This document shows, one piece after another, positions 11,087-21,639 of a stretch of 64,000 nt of DNA. The stretch comes from Pictodentalium vernedei (Eukaryota > Mollusca > Scaphopoda > Dentaliida > Dentaliidae), in NCBI GenBank assembly GCA_031216915.1, contig CM062297.1, positions 539,050,971 through 539,114,970 on the forward strand. The letters are read 5' to 3'. A model generated the notes under the pieces. It searched no databases. It worked only from the letters and a program-made list of their open reading frames with translations, and was not told the DNA's origin. A program made the position numbers and the translations under genes. Position 1 is the stretch's first letter. Every line of letters begins with the position of its first letter.

Positions 11087-13872
11087 GTGCATAGAAAAGG
11101 TACATATAATTTTTTTTTGGAAAAAAAGTGATTTTTATGATTTTGAAGAAGATTAATTTGCAAATGGCATAAGTAACGAACCGGTAAAACCACAAAATAA
11201 TAGGTAATTCGAAAGCCTTGTCCTCAATATAATGATAACAAACTACGGACTCGGAAAAAGCATTTTTTTGACACACACTCTGGAGGGTTTTGACATTTGA
11301 ATGTAATAACACCAACACAAATTTTTGATGTTCCGGATGTGGCCATGTTTCAATGATGTTTTTCCGGTCATGTGATTACGATGTGGTTCTTGCAGAAATA
11401 CTAAATTTGGACAATCGTAAGAATGCAAGGATGTGATCATGCCCTTTATTTGTTCGAGACAATGTATGAGCAGATTTGCAAACAGGTGACAGCAAATACT
11501 TGAGCTGTTAATGTCATAACTGCAAAATATGGTTCGAAATTCCCTCTCGTGTTTACAGACCGTCTGAACTTTTTTGTTGACAAAAGATCTAAATTATTGC
11601 GCACCAGAAAGACAACATGAGCCACTTGTAAAAAAAATAACCGAGTGTATAAAATCGTGACGATACACATAAAATAAGGCAATATTCATAACAAAGTAAG
11701 CAAAATGCTTCAGAAATCACTTTTTCACAAGTATATTCCAAGTGACCTGGAACTATATTGAGCGTGTTGATTTCCCCCAGATGTTGTGAAGTTATTTACT
11801 TCCTAGTAACCATGGAATTTGAAGGCGGGTATGTTTGATGTCTGCAAAGGACCGATTGAAGATGGGTTGAAAATGATGCATTCGTGCTTTTAAATAAGGT
11901 GCGCTTGGACGATGCTGAGAATTTAGTTTTTTCTTGCAACAAACCATAGTAATACAAGCGTCGATCAGTGTCTTTTATGATCGTTTTACACTGACAAATC
12001 TCCTTCACTGGAAACCATCCCCCAATTTGCATATCACAATAAACATAACCACTGTCACGGAGTGTCAGCGTGGCCGTGTGGTCAAAACCGAAACGAATTA
12101 TCGAATGTACGGTCAATATTAGCTGCAATTGGCGAAATATTCGCAATTTCTTAATTATTCATGCCGAGTTACTTTTTAACCAAACCACATGTGTTCAGTT
12201 TCCTTTGTCGGCATCAAACTGATATTGTTTGTGGTAATTAAATAGTACGAGAAGGCGAAGGAAGCCAAATATTTTCCATTATCTATTAATTAATTCAAAT
12301 TGATAATTTCTTTTATTTTACTGAAATTATGAACTGATAAGGTGGGTGTGTTGCGATTATTATGCCCCAGACCTGGAAGTTGGAAAATCAAAGGTGCATC
12401 TAGGGCCGTGCAGTGGTGACCCCTGTCCTCTGTCCTCTTAGTCTTACCCATTCATCATTACATGTACCAACATTCTCCCTTGTATCTCAACCATTGCTAC
12501 TCCAATTTGAAGGATATTTGGTGTTGTGATCGAGCATCATGGGGAAACAATGCCTGTGTAGCTGCTGTAGCATGTGTTTCTTCCCACATTTTTTCAGAGT
12601 TGTACTTTTTCACTCTTTTGAGTTAGAAAATTTTGTTTATAACTAGTTGATTTGTTACAATTTGTTGCAAAGTGCCTGCTAATACCCTCAATTGTATTGC
12701 TACAGAACATTCTGGTGAAGATTTTGTTCCTATTACTTATCAAGCAACAACCTAATGAATATTCTGTATAAAGCCACCAATCTGATGTTTGACACTTTTA
12801 TCGGAGCTGTTTTGAAACCTTATGGAACTCAAAATGTTGATTATGGCAGGACTTTTCTATTCACCCATTAATCAATAAATTAAGTGTTATAGTTGGAAGT
12901 AAGAAGCATGAAAGGTCCAGAACTAAAAGTCCAAAAAGAATGTTTTGCAATGTAACATGATTTTGGCAGATACACTTATTTGGAGGGTTACCTGTCTGAT
13001 AGTGTTTGGAACATGTGTGGCCAGGATCTTCAAAAAGAAAAAAAGAGTTAAACTTTGAGAAAAAAGGCATATGCCTTGAGTGCCGGAGGTAGAGTCATAC
13101 AAGGAAGAGAGCCCCCCCCCCCCCCCCCCCAGGAAATTTTTTGTGTCAAATGGAGCTCACTTGTCACCTTTGGGGGATTGCTTTGTGTACTGCGTTCTTG
13201 AAAAAAATATGTGAGACCCTCTGGGTGTGCCCTTCTGATCTCAATATGTCAATAAGCCTCCTTGGGGAAAGTACATGCAATAATGGTTATGTAAGGTTGA
13301 TTTGATGTGTTTTGAATAACGATGTACTTTTAAGTACATTAGATGGTTTATTGCAGTGACAGGTTACAGGTACCCTTATTTCTTCTCCAACAGATATCAT
13401 GAGTGTATTGGTGTCCAAGAGTTAAACAAAGCTATTATAATTATTGATAAACCAGACAAATTTAACAATTTAATCACTATCAAATTGATGCATGGGATAA
13501 AAGGGGTTACAGTGCAAGGGTTTTGTAAATATATTTATTCAACTACAATGTATGACTTTGCAGTGCATTCTACATAGGAGACTATCATATTTTCTTTCCA
13601 AACCATTACAGTAACACATACATCTTTATATTGCATTACGTGTACAGTCCATTTAAAATATTCTCTCCTCTCCACTGGTCGATTGCATAATAGGGTGTCT
13701 AAAAATAGGATAAGCTAATTGGCTTTGAGGGGAACTTTTTAGTATCCATGGTAATTACTTCAACAATAACAAGTGCAGTTGTCAATGATGATCTTATGGA
13801 CAGTCATCTGTGTTGACTGATTTTTGGGACAAATGATTTTAACAAACAATACTTTATTAAGCAATTTTTTTT
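11087..13872. other. Interior of the 6.46-kb element, no gene seen
   Basis: AT-rich sequence with only short frames of 60-116 codons, all with low-complexity or unrecognisable translations. I see no transposase motif, no RNA gene and no clear repeat apart from a run of 19 C at 13112-13130. The long non-coding interior is consistent with a non-autonomous transposon or one that captured foreign DNA. Confidence 0.6.
13112..13130 (+). repeat. Poly-C tract, 19 C
   Basis: Uninterrupted C run between GAAGAGAG and AGGAAATT. A similar 19-C run occurs at 14861-14879. Confidence 0.97.
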
Positions 13873-14142
13873 ATTAATGATATCTGACTTTAATGCTTTA
13901 TCAACAAACATTTGCACACACGAATAACAGAACATATTATATTTAAAAAAATATATATACGCAAGCACTCTTTCAAAGCACTATAATATCGATCGGGTTT
14001 TGTGATTAATGATATCTGACTTTAATTCTTTACAAGTATCTATAAACATTTGCACACATGAATGACAGAATATATTATCTTTTTAAAAAAAATATATACA
14101 CAAGCACTCTTTCAAAGCACTATAATATCGATCGGGTTTTGT
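13873..14142. repeat. 132-bp tandem duplication, two copies
   Basis: Copy 1 starts at 13873 and copy 2 at 14005, both with ATTAATGATATCTGACTTTA. Both end in AATATCGATCGGGTTTTGT. They share CAAGCACTCTTTCAAAGCAC and differ by scattered substitutions and small indels, so the duplication is not recent. Confidence 0.93.
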
Positions 14143-14494
14143 TTGCACTTTTGAATAGAAAATCTCTACTAGTATTCCATGGAGTTAGCACTCAACTACT
14201 AATGGGTAAAAATACACAGTACGTGACAGGTGGACTACTACCAAATCACTTGTCAAGTGAATGTTTTACAGAACTCATATTTTTTTACACAAACTGATTT
14301 TTTAAGGGCCACCAGATTTATCTACACATCCATCAAGAGACAATTTGCTTGGTAGTCTGCTGTTTATTGGTGCCTGTAAGTTGAAGTTGAGTGGATAATT
14401 CACTCTGTGTGATTTAGTTGTAATCCACCCTGCACTTATCTACACACACGAAATAAATTGTGTGAACAAACTAGACACCTTGCAAGAAGCATTA

Positions 14495-14792
14495 GCTATT
14501 TATTTATCTATTTATTGGTGTTTAAGGTCACTTTTCATCAGCTATGGCTAATTGTGCCCATCGGTCGAAATTGGCCATAGTTGCAGAAAAGTGACATTAA
14601 ACACCAATAAATAAATAAATTGTGACCACAACAAATGTCTAAAGTCAAGTTTAGCCGATCGTTTATGCCTTTGGTGCCCATTTTAGTGGACATCCATCCC
14701 AGGCACTGGTGACTGGGTCCTATTTCACCAGTTAAGCGGAACTTTTTTACCATAGTAAATAAGCACTGCTTCACTTCCCATTGCCACGGGGG
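14495..14792 (-). mobile_element. SINE-like element with a folded-back tail
   Basis: On the minus strand the 5' part, from about 14792, contains GGGAAGTGAAGCAGTGCTT and GAAATAGGACCCAGTCACC. It matches the head of the SINE inserted at 59646-59873. The tail ends with AGTGACCTTAAACACCAATA and AATAAATAAATA. Unlike the 59646 copy it has two tail segments in opposite orientation (see 14503-14619). A clear target duplication is not visible; GAAGCA occurs on both sides but the rest diverges. Confidence 0.72.
14503..14619. repeat. Inverted repeat of the SINE 3' tail
   Basis: Arms of about 58 bases, 14503-14560 and 14562-14619, are centred at 14561. Each arm has TTTATTGGTGTTTAA, the motif TCACTTTTC and CTATGG(C/C)TAAT-type sequence. 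Several mismatches are present. It is effectively two SINE tails joined end to end, giving a long potential hairpin. Confidence 0.85.
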
Positions 14793-14860
14793 AAGGAAGC
14801 ACTATTAAATATTATCACCGTGTACATTATTGTCTAAGAAATTCTGTGGAAATGCAATGA

Positions 14861-14879
14861 CCCCCCCCCCCCCCCCCCC
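14861..14879 (+). repeat. Poly-C tract, 19 C
   Basis: Uninterrupted C run following AAATGCAATGA, just outside the SINE-like element. Confidence 0.97.
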
Positions 14880-17031
14880 AAATATTTCAGACAGCACACC
14901 TCTTGAGCGAGGTAGTGATCCATTCAACATGTGTTTGTTTAAACACACGAGAATAATTTAACTGGGTTTTTTTTAACAATTTTTTGTGGTTGGGAGACGT
15001 GATTTGGTTATACTCACGAGTCTCTTTAAAATTTAATCGGGGTCCTTTTTTAGAATTTCAATTCTTTTTTGAAGACAAAGTACAAAGAACTGTTTCGACC
15101 AGGGGAGATAAGTTTGACCGGTGTTTTTATTTTTTTCTTCATTTTTTTTCATGTCACTGATCATGTTGCGTGTCCTGCCAAAATATTTTTTTCAAGGGTG
15201 GTATCTTTTAAAATGGACACATTTTTCGGTAAATTTAACTGATAATTTTCTGTTAGTAAACAAGTTTTACTGCCAATGCAGTCCAGGATGTGATGGAAGG
15301 ACATGACGGGGAAACCCCTTCGAAGTGCTTGCCTTATCGGAATGGGATTTTTTTCCCTTTCAGTGCTCCATCGCAGGTCAAAACAACATAAACCTTGGTT
15401 GACATTCCCTTACCGCGATCGAGATCGTTCCAATGAGAGGTCATAAGCTATGTTTTTTTAACAAAAATTTAAAACATAATAAAATTTGAATGGAGATTTT
15501 TGTTTTTTGTGCTGGTCGAATTTGGCTGTTGACATTGGGTAAAAACAGAAGCTTACTAGCGGTTTACATGCTTTTCCCCGCATATTGGACGATTAATTTT
15601 TTTAATGAATAATACATTCTCATTTTAGTTCATCTAAACTATTTCGGTAAAATGCTTATGCTATAATAAAAATTAAATCACCGGGTTTTAACTTTGAAAT
15701 GTTCGGGCACTTGGCACAGTATAGAATCCATAATCCTGTATCGGAAAAGCTATTGCCGCAGCGAAACGCCAGGATGTTTCGCCAAGACTGTCACATTGTT
15801 GTTTCAAAAACACCGTACACCAAGAACTCATTTTATTCATTGAAATACTCGTTCTATTCCAGGGATTCCAAATCATATATCAGCGAAAATTTTATTTTAA
15901 TATGAAAACAAATTGAAAATCTCAGGAATTAACGAACGGATTTTTTCAATTCCTGTATTAAACCGCAGTACAGAGTTCTGGAAATGAAAGATCTTGCATT
16001 TGTATCTGAATATTTTATTAAATGTAGGGTTTAGAAATTTTCTGACTGAACAATATAATTGCTAATCAGGGACAGTCTCTGAAAGATTTTTCTCGCCAAA
16101 CATTAATTGGTTATGTAATCCTTCTCACATGACCGCACTAAAACAGCTTTTCATTTCCCCGGTCGTTTCTACACAAACGACGGGGTAATTAACAAGTGTG
16201 GTTTTGTATGCAATGTACACATTATGCTAAGATGAGGGCGTTCTTGTTATCAATGTGCTTGAAATTAATTCGCATTCACAACAAACTTGTTGTCCATCAT
16301 TTATGCTGTATTTTTGTTTAAACAAATAGTTGATTCCTATTGGGGGACAAATAATGAATTAGTCTACATTCATTTTTATTATGTTGGAAAACGAATCGAT
16401 GTATTAATTGCCTAAACGCAGAATGTTTTTCATATGCAACTGGATATCAGTAATTCGGTTTCATCAAGAAACGAACCACCTTTGATGTCTGGATTTTCCC
16501 GTCGTCTTTAATTAGCCTCGCAAAGGGGGTTGTGGACCCGTGAAGACAATGTGTTCACCGGGTGTGACGAAAGGGGGTTTTAAATGGAGCGTACACATAA
16601 TGGGGAGACACTCTTTTGTCCTTCCATACTTCTTCTGCTGGACTCCTTCAAGTTGACCTTTGTTGAACTCCCCAAATCAAAACATAAACAAAAGAATATG
16701 TCTGCCTTCAATCAGTGAGCACTCCACTTACAACATTTGGTCTCAGTCTTTATTACTTTCATGAATTAGGAAAAGATTTCTTCCAGTATGTACTTAAATG
16801 TTTATAGAATACAGCTGTTATTTTATTTTGAGGTATTTTATTGTAAAAATTTTGTTCTCTTACTTATGCCACAGCAGACTTTCAGGTGGTGCTATTTACA
16901 CATGGCAGCAGTTCCATGGCAAATTTCACTTTCCACATGTTCTATGTTTCATTCCAAGCATTTTGGTATATAATTTATTGGGGTTATTCATTTTGGGACT
17001 TTTTTAGACTCGAAAGAAAATTACATGAAAT
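14880..17031. other. Right interior of the 6.46-kb element, no gene seen
   Basis: AT-rich sequence with frames of at most 69 codons and no recognisable protein. A small hairpin occurs at 16157-16185, where CCCCGGTCGTTT faces AAACGACGGGG. I see nothing else that supports a gene, promoter or RNA. Confidence 0.55.
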
Positions 17032-17058
17032 TTGACCAAAGTTAGGTTGGACGTCCCC
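17032..17058 (-). repeat. Right terminal inverted repeat of the 6.46-kb element
   Basis: Reverse complement begins GGGGACGTCCAACC and contains ACTTTGGTCA, matching 10600-10626 with about four differences. TTAA follows directly, then the satellite resumes. Confidence 0.85.
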
Positions 17059-17062
17059 TTAA

Positions 17063-17405
17063 TGTAGCCTAAATACCTACCACCTGTATATGCAATCTTA
17101 TTTCGCCACTGCCTTAAGAAACAAAAATCTAGAGGGAAGGGGTAGTGCGGGTACGATCTGTTCAACAGGTTTGCTATTTAGCTCTAACTTGGACATTAAC
17201 CATACAGCATTCACGCCGATTTGAAAGAGTATTGCCGAGAGAATTTTTAGACACTGTAGGGAGTTTTCTATCGGCTATGCACTTAATATAGACTAAAAAC
17301 CTACCATCTCTCTATGCAATCTTATTTCGCCGCTGCCAAAAAAACATGGGGAATAGGTGAATCTCTCGATTTCTGGAAATTGAAAAATCTAGATGGAGGG
17401 GGTAG
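17063..17405. repeat. Satellite segment between the two large insertions
   Basis: About 1.4 monomers. The last one carries the rare variants GAATTTTTAGACACTG, CTACCATCTCTCTATGC and AACATGGGGAATAGG. All three recur in the monomer next to the second LTR element (56700-56887), which marks this flank as part of the same duplication. Confidence 0.94.
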
Positions 17406-18984
17406 TGTAACGACACTGATCTAACCCCGCCTAGATCTTGCTGCGCAGGCACTCTCGGCACGAACTTACTAAAAATGAGTTCCAGTCGACAGAGCCACCG
17501 CAGAAGTCAAACAAGATCCAGCCGTATACAAACTTGTTGTCGAGGGGTTTCTACAGGTTCGTTTAAAGAGAAATTGATTAAATTAATCACCTAAAATCTT
17601 TCACAAATACCAACACGGCCCTGACACCCCTTTTTGCACCGTTGCTCCCGGACCGGACCCAATTACAAGAAATGAGTTCGGGCCAACAGCCACGCCGCAA
17701 AAGTTATCCATAGGCAAGTCCTAAACATCGGCAAATTTTAAAAGGGCAGGATTCATGAATATTCAAAAAGGCTCGTTGTAAAGGTTAGAAGCCATAAAAG
17801 GAATCATCACAAATGTTGAACAAATTAATTGAATGTATTAATGATTTTATTTTACAAAAGTTTTCTTCCCCTTCTTTACATTCTACATTGGATGACGTAT
17901 ATGGAATTCTACTTATACGTAATTGATATTTCTCTTTTACATCAACTGGTTTACTTCACAAGTGAAAACAACATATCACTTTGATAATATTAGCTCTACA
18001 AGCCATAACCACCAATTCGCTCATCAAATCCCTTTTTCCCCGGCAAAGGACTTATATACCAACATTTAGTCTTATTATATAGATATAAATCGGTTGCTAC
18101 CATGCCCTATCTAAAGAGGGGGGGGGGGGGGGGGGGGGAAGCTCTCCTAAGTCGGAATCCAGGTTCCAATCCTTCAAAAATTCAGAAGAATTGTTCAACA
18201 AAAATACTTACAATTCTTCGCAAGGCTGCTACCCTTGGCTAAAGAAGGGGAGCTCTTCATAAGTCGGTACCAAAAGTCCTACCACCCGAAACTACCGGCG
18301 GAAGGGTTACGTTAACAATCGTATAACACATATTTCCGAATCAATAAATATTCATTCTAAATCCCTCACGCTCATAACGCATCAATTAGGTTGTTGTATC
18401 GAACAGCCTGACTGTCAAATTTCCTATTCTACCCCCTTAAATAACTTATTGAAGGGTAGAATATACTATTTACTATAATTGTAAAATTCCATAAAGTTAT
18501 CAGATGGAAACGGAGGGGGGGGTTCCAAATTTAACGATCCACCGAAACTCGTCGCATACCGAAATTCATCGATTAGACCGAGACATGTTAAAATGACCGG
18601 CCCCGGCGTGGAGTTAATCCGAAGGAGTGCAAAAATAAAACAACTTACCCCGAAGAAGATCCAAAATGTTCTCATCAGAATCAAAATTCAAACCAGGTTA
18701 TATCGTCTCTCAGCTCACCAAAAATTTGTGCAGGATCATATCGATTGTGGCACGAGCTAGTTCAAATCAACTAGACAACACCAATTTTGACCCACTTTTA
18801 TAACTCTCAGTAATGTGTGCAAGATCTTAAGGCCACCACATAGAAATTTAATATTTTCCATAACAAAGCGCCTCCACACATCAGAGATGTGCACACACCC
18901 ATACACATATATATGTAAGTATATACATATATACTAATAGATATGTGTGCACACATCATATGCATGGTAATTTTCTTTCTTACA
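17406..18984 (-). repeat. 3' LTR of element copy 1
   Basis: About 1579 bp, from TGTAACGACACTG to TTTCTTACA on the plus strand. Its right 50 or so bases (18932-18984) reappear at 21606-21658, the expected position of the other LTR. It contains an AT/AC-rich microsatellite near 18900-18955. Compared with the LTR of copy 2 it lacks 49 bases near 18587 and has a longer G run at 18118-18138. No coding sequence is apparent. Confidence 0.8.
18118..18138 (+). repeat. Poly-G tract in the LTR, 21 G
   Basis: A run of 21 G. The same site in copy 2 (57600-57607) has 8 G. A second G run shows the reverse: 8 G at 18515-18522 against 23 G at 57984-58006. Confidence 0.95.
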
Positions 18985-19001
18985 CCACCCACACCCCAAG
19001 G
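18985..19001 (-). promoter_or_regulatory. Candidate polypurine tract of copy 1
   Basis: The minus strand reads CCTTGGGGTGTGGGTGG immediately before the LTR start TGTAAG. A G-rich tract abutting the 3' LTR is where plus-strand DNA synthesis is primed in LTR elements. In copy 2 the tract is purer, GGGGTGGGGGTGG. Confidence 0.65.
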
Positions 19002-19557
19002 TTCAACGCCCCCTTTGAAAAAAGACAAAAAGGGGAAGATATGTACAGTTCCTTCGTAAATAAAAATACCAAAAGAAAAAAAGAAAAAAAAACCCCTCTA
19101 ATACTGAGTATTAGATATTATTGTGTGGTTCCTCATAAGACAATTACAATTGATTAAATAATAATTTTTCAACAAATGCCACATTAGATAAGGCTCCGAT
19201 TAGGGCTAACGGTTATCATTTTAGGCCGAAACAGGTCCCCGACCAGAACTGATCCACTATCGAAAACCAGTACTGCCTGAAGCCGACTTTGTCATGCCGC
19301 AGGAGGTGGAAATCATCAGATATGGGCCCATTCAAACATAAATCAACAACACTTTTATTTCTATAGACCCACACAGAACTCCCAGCATAGACATTAATGA
19401 TTTTATTCCAATAATTTAACCGGAAGAGAAAAAAAAAATATAACTCTTTCATTTCTTAGATGAAAGTTCCCCTGGAACTTAATCATTCTTTGAATGTAAG
19501 CTTTTTAAAATATTTTCAAGCTTATGGATACTTCAGTGCTCATTCTGGTAATAACTT
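19002..19557. other. Region between the SGNH ORF and the 3' LTR, copy 1
   Basis: Downstream untranslated part of the element. Short frames occur on both strands but none resembles a known protein. The same sequence is present in copy 2 with few changes. Confidence 0.5.
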
Positions 19558-20064
19558 TCAACTAGAGGAGCTTTGTTCCTCCAAGACTGAAACAATATGT
19601 TTTACATATGAAAACTGGCCCAAGTCATTCAAATGTACCCCGTTTCCAGAAAAATGCCTACGGGACACCTTAAATAAAGGCTTAAAAACAACATTTGGGC
19701 CTGAAAGAGTTTTATAGAACTGGTTAACAGCAACCCTTCTCAATTCGTACAGGGTGCTAGACACTCTGTTCTTCATTCGAGGGAATAAACCCATTAAGAT
19801 TACTTTTTTAACGCCTTGGCGAAAAAAACAGTTAATAAGTTTTTCAATGTCAAGTTTATACTGTCCAAGATGGAAGACGTTACTATGTACGTCATTTTCA
19901 CCAATTTGCATCAACACAGTCTCTGCACCAATAACACATATGGATGTCAATTGTTGAAGTCTGGCTCCAGGGATTCCATGTATGGCGACTGCTTCTAAAC
20001 GATCAGGCAGCTTTTCTATCCCTCCAGTTCTTCTCACAAATGAATGGCCCAACAACATCTCCAT
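19558..20064 (-). CDS. SGNH/GDSL-hydrolase-like protein, env position of LTR element, copy 1
   Basis: The 168-codon ORF resembles the SGNH hydrolase superfamily, which includes lipases, esterases and deacetylases. What I see: block I GHSF with Ser8, block II HGIPGAR with Gly33, block III IGEND with Asn57, and block V GNGVHLND with His144. The usual catalytic Asp three residues before that His is Asn at position 141, so this copy is probably catalytically dead even though the frame is open. The domain starts almost at the Met, so the first beta strand is short; a splice-acceptor-like sequence four bases upstream suggests more N-terminal sequence could come from an upstream exon. The ORF lies between integrase and the 3' LTR, as env does in retrovirus-like elements, but I see no signal peptide or membrane segment. 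SGNH-type esterase domains are known in ORF1 of CR1-like LINEs; their presence here may reflect capture. No substrate can be assigned. Confidence 0.72.
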   Translation of the reverse strand: MEMLLGHSFVRRTGGIEKLPDRLEAVAIHGIPGARLQQLTSICVIGAETVLMQIGENDVHSNVFHLGQYKLDIEKLINCFFRQGVKKVILMGLFPRMKNRVSSTLYELRRVAVNQFYKTLSGPNVVFKPLFKVSRRHFSGNGVHLNDLGQFSYVKHIVSVLEEQSSSS

Positions 20065-20068
20065 TGTG

Positions 20069-20083
20069 CTATAAGGAAAAAGT
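20069..20083 (-). promoter_or_regulatory. Candidate 3' splice site before the SGNH ORF, copy 1
   Basis: The minus strand reads ACTTTTTCCTTATAG, then CACAATGG with the ORF start codon. A pyrimidine-rich run ending in AG is a plausible acceptor. A spliced subgenomic RNA would be one way to express an ORF downstream of pol. I did not identify a matching donor, since the 5' half of the element is missing. Confidence 0.45.
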
Positions 20084-20976
20084 TACACAGAGAACAGTAT
20101 CTAGATTCACAATATTATTTTTCCACAAAAGATTATACAATCATTTCCTTAAATGAAATGAGGAACCAACACAAAAGAGAAAAAAAAAAGAAAAATGTTC
20201 ATAATTTCCCGTCAGATAGTTCTCTTGACCAAGCTGACCTGTTTATTAATTTAGATTATTACCACGGACACATCGCTCGCGAAATATTCTATCATAATAG
20301 CTACCGGTAGCTTAACTTCCATAACTCTTATATTCACGAAACATACCCTAGCGCATAACTCTCACTTCCCTTCCTACACACTCACACGAACCCCCCCAAA
20401 TAATAAAACCAACCCTCTTGCACACCGAATCGCAAAAATGAACCGGCCAGCGGGCCCAAGAGCGATCTTGACGGGTATAAAAAAAGGGGGCAACTACACT
20501 TGCATTTGTACCAACTATGATCAATCTAGTCTGAAGGTATCGTCACAGGGGCCATCGGGAAATAGCCCCATGGCAATACCCTCAAACATTTACACAAAAT
20601 TTTACTTTCCAAAACCCATCTCAAGCGGCAATCCCCAACGCCAGGGAAATGACGCAATTATAATAAAAGAAAAAAAAATTATTACAATACAAGCCAACAC
20701 AGCTCATATAACAAATCAATAGCTCATATATTTAATTATTTACAAGTTATAACACTTTGGTATCACCATAGATACCCAACAAAGGTAATTCTAAGTTGAA
20801 GGCCGATTTATAAGCGCAAAATTTAAAACTCAAATAATTTTAAATATCTATCGCGCTTAATCACAAAATTTACACATCAAGCCCACGCGAACCGCCAACC
20901 TAACATACAATGTCAAGTGGGTTGCCGAAAAGAAAAAAAAATTCAAGAAAAGGAAAAAAAACAAAACAATAAATAA
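20084..20976. other. Gap between integrase and SGNH ORF, copy 1
   Basis: About 0.9 kb, AT-rich. The longest frame is a plus-strand frame at 20438-20722 with no recognisable domain, and it is not kept open in copy 2. I see no clear gene. If the SGNH ORF is spliced, this is intron or leader sequence. Confidence 0.5.
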
Positions 20977-21639
20977 TTAATAGAATACAAAGTCTTGAGA
21001 ACCTAGTCGGCGCTGTCGCCGAAGGAAATGACCACGCCTACTAGTTGGACCTTCATTGAGGATCGCGTCCTCCTCCCCAGGACTCTCCACTGAGGACCGG
21101 TCTAAATTATTTCCACTAGGATCATCAGGTGTGGGACACATGGGGGCACCCATATTCGAATTAGCCACATCTGACTTACGGCTGTAACATTTCTTCAATC
21201 GGTTAAAATGTACAACCTGTGGTTTACCGCCTCCGACGCGAACCACAAGATAATTTGCGTCCGAGAGTTTGCTTTTGATAATATAGGGACCAACCCAAAA
21301 TTTTGCAAATTTTGAAGTTTGGCCTTAATTCACCCTAGGTAAATAAAGCCAAACCTTATCACCAACGGTCAAAGGTTTGCCGAAAACTCGTTTGTCATAA
21401 ATTTTCTTTCTTCTTTTAATCTCAGAATCACATTTCGCCGAAACTAACTGGAAAATTTGGGCTAGACGACTCTCTAATTCACTAACATACTGAGAGGGAG
21501 CCCAATCCCTATCAGGGGTTTTACCAGCAATTAATTCTGTAGGTAAAGTAATTTCCTTACCAAATATGATACTTAAGGGGGTGAACCCAGTAGTCACATG
21601 TTTGTTACTAATAGGTATGTGTGCACACATCATATGCAT
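20977..21639 (-). pseudogene. Integrase C-terminal fragment, copy 1, with internal stop
   Basis: Reading on the minus strand from the LTR stub, the frame enters the end of a Ty3/gypsy integrase core (SNKH.TTGFTPLSIIFGKE), then a basic helical stretch and the GDKVWLYLP segment. It is stopped by TAA at 21325-21327, where copy 2 has AAA (Lys). The frame beyond the stop encodes the GPY/F-like module and a Ser/Pro-rich tail ending about 20977. Everything before the end of the core is deleted, including most of the catalytic DDE residues. The apparent start Met is fortuitous, coming from LTR sequence fused to integrase. Confidence 0.85.

Larger units (their letters stand above)
10600..17058. mobile_element. 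6.46-kb TTAA-flanked DNA transposon, non-autonomous
   Basis: The element lies between TTAA copies at 10596-10599 and 17059-17062, and the satellite monomer reads through in register once it is removed. The ends are inverted repeats of about 27 bp that begin GGGG[T/A]CGTCCAA and contain ACTTTGGTCA. TTAA duplication together with ends starting GGGG resembles the Kolobok/T2 group more than piggyBac, which usually starts CCC; this assignment is inference. No reading frame in it resembles a transposase, and the longest belong to the nested SINE. It carries at least two nested SINEs and a 132-bp tandem duplication. It may be a large deletion derivative or an element with decayed genes. Confidence 0.8.

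Noticed and set aside
10743..11193. Protein-coding ORFs of about 90-100 codons on the minus strand
   Set aside because: They are translations of the tRNA-derived SINE and its flank, not genes.
11087..17031. Hidden transposase gene in the 6.46-kb element
   Set aside because: No frame shows DDE-type motifs or zinc-finger patterns, and all are short. A heavily decayed gene cannot be excluded without a profile search.
18807..19028. Minus-strand ORF across the LTR start, also at 58340-58570
   Set aside because: It translates the polypurine tract and AT/AC microsatellite of the LTR; the similarity between copies reflects duplicated DNA.
19558..20064. Envelope-type glycoprotein
   Set aside because: The ORF has the env position but no signal peptide, transmembrane segment or cysteine pattern; SGNH blocks explain it better.
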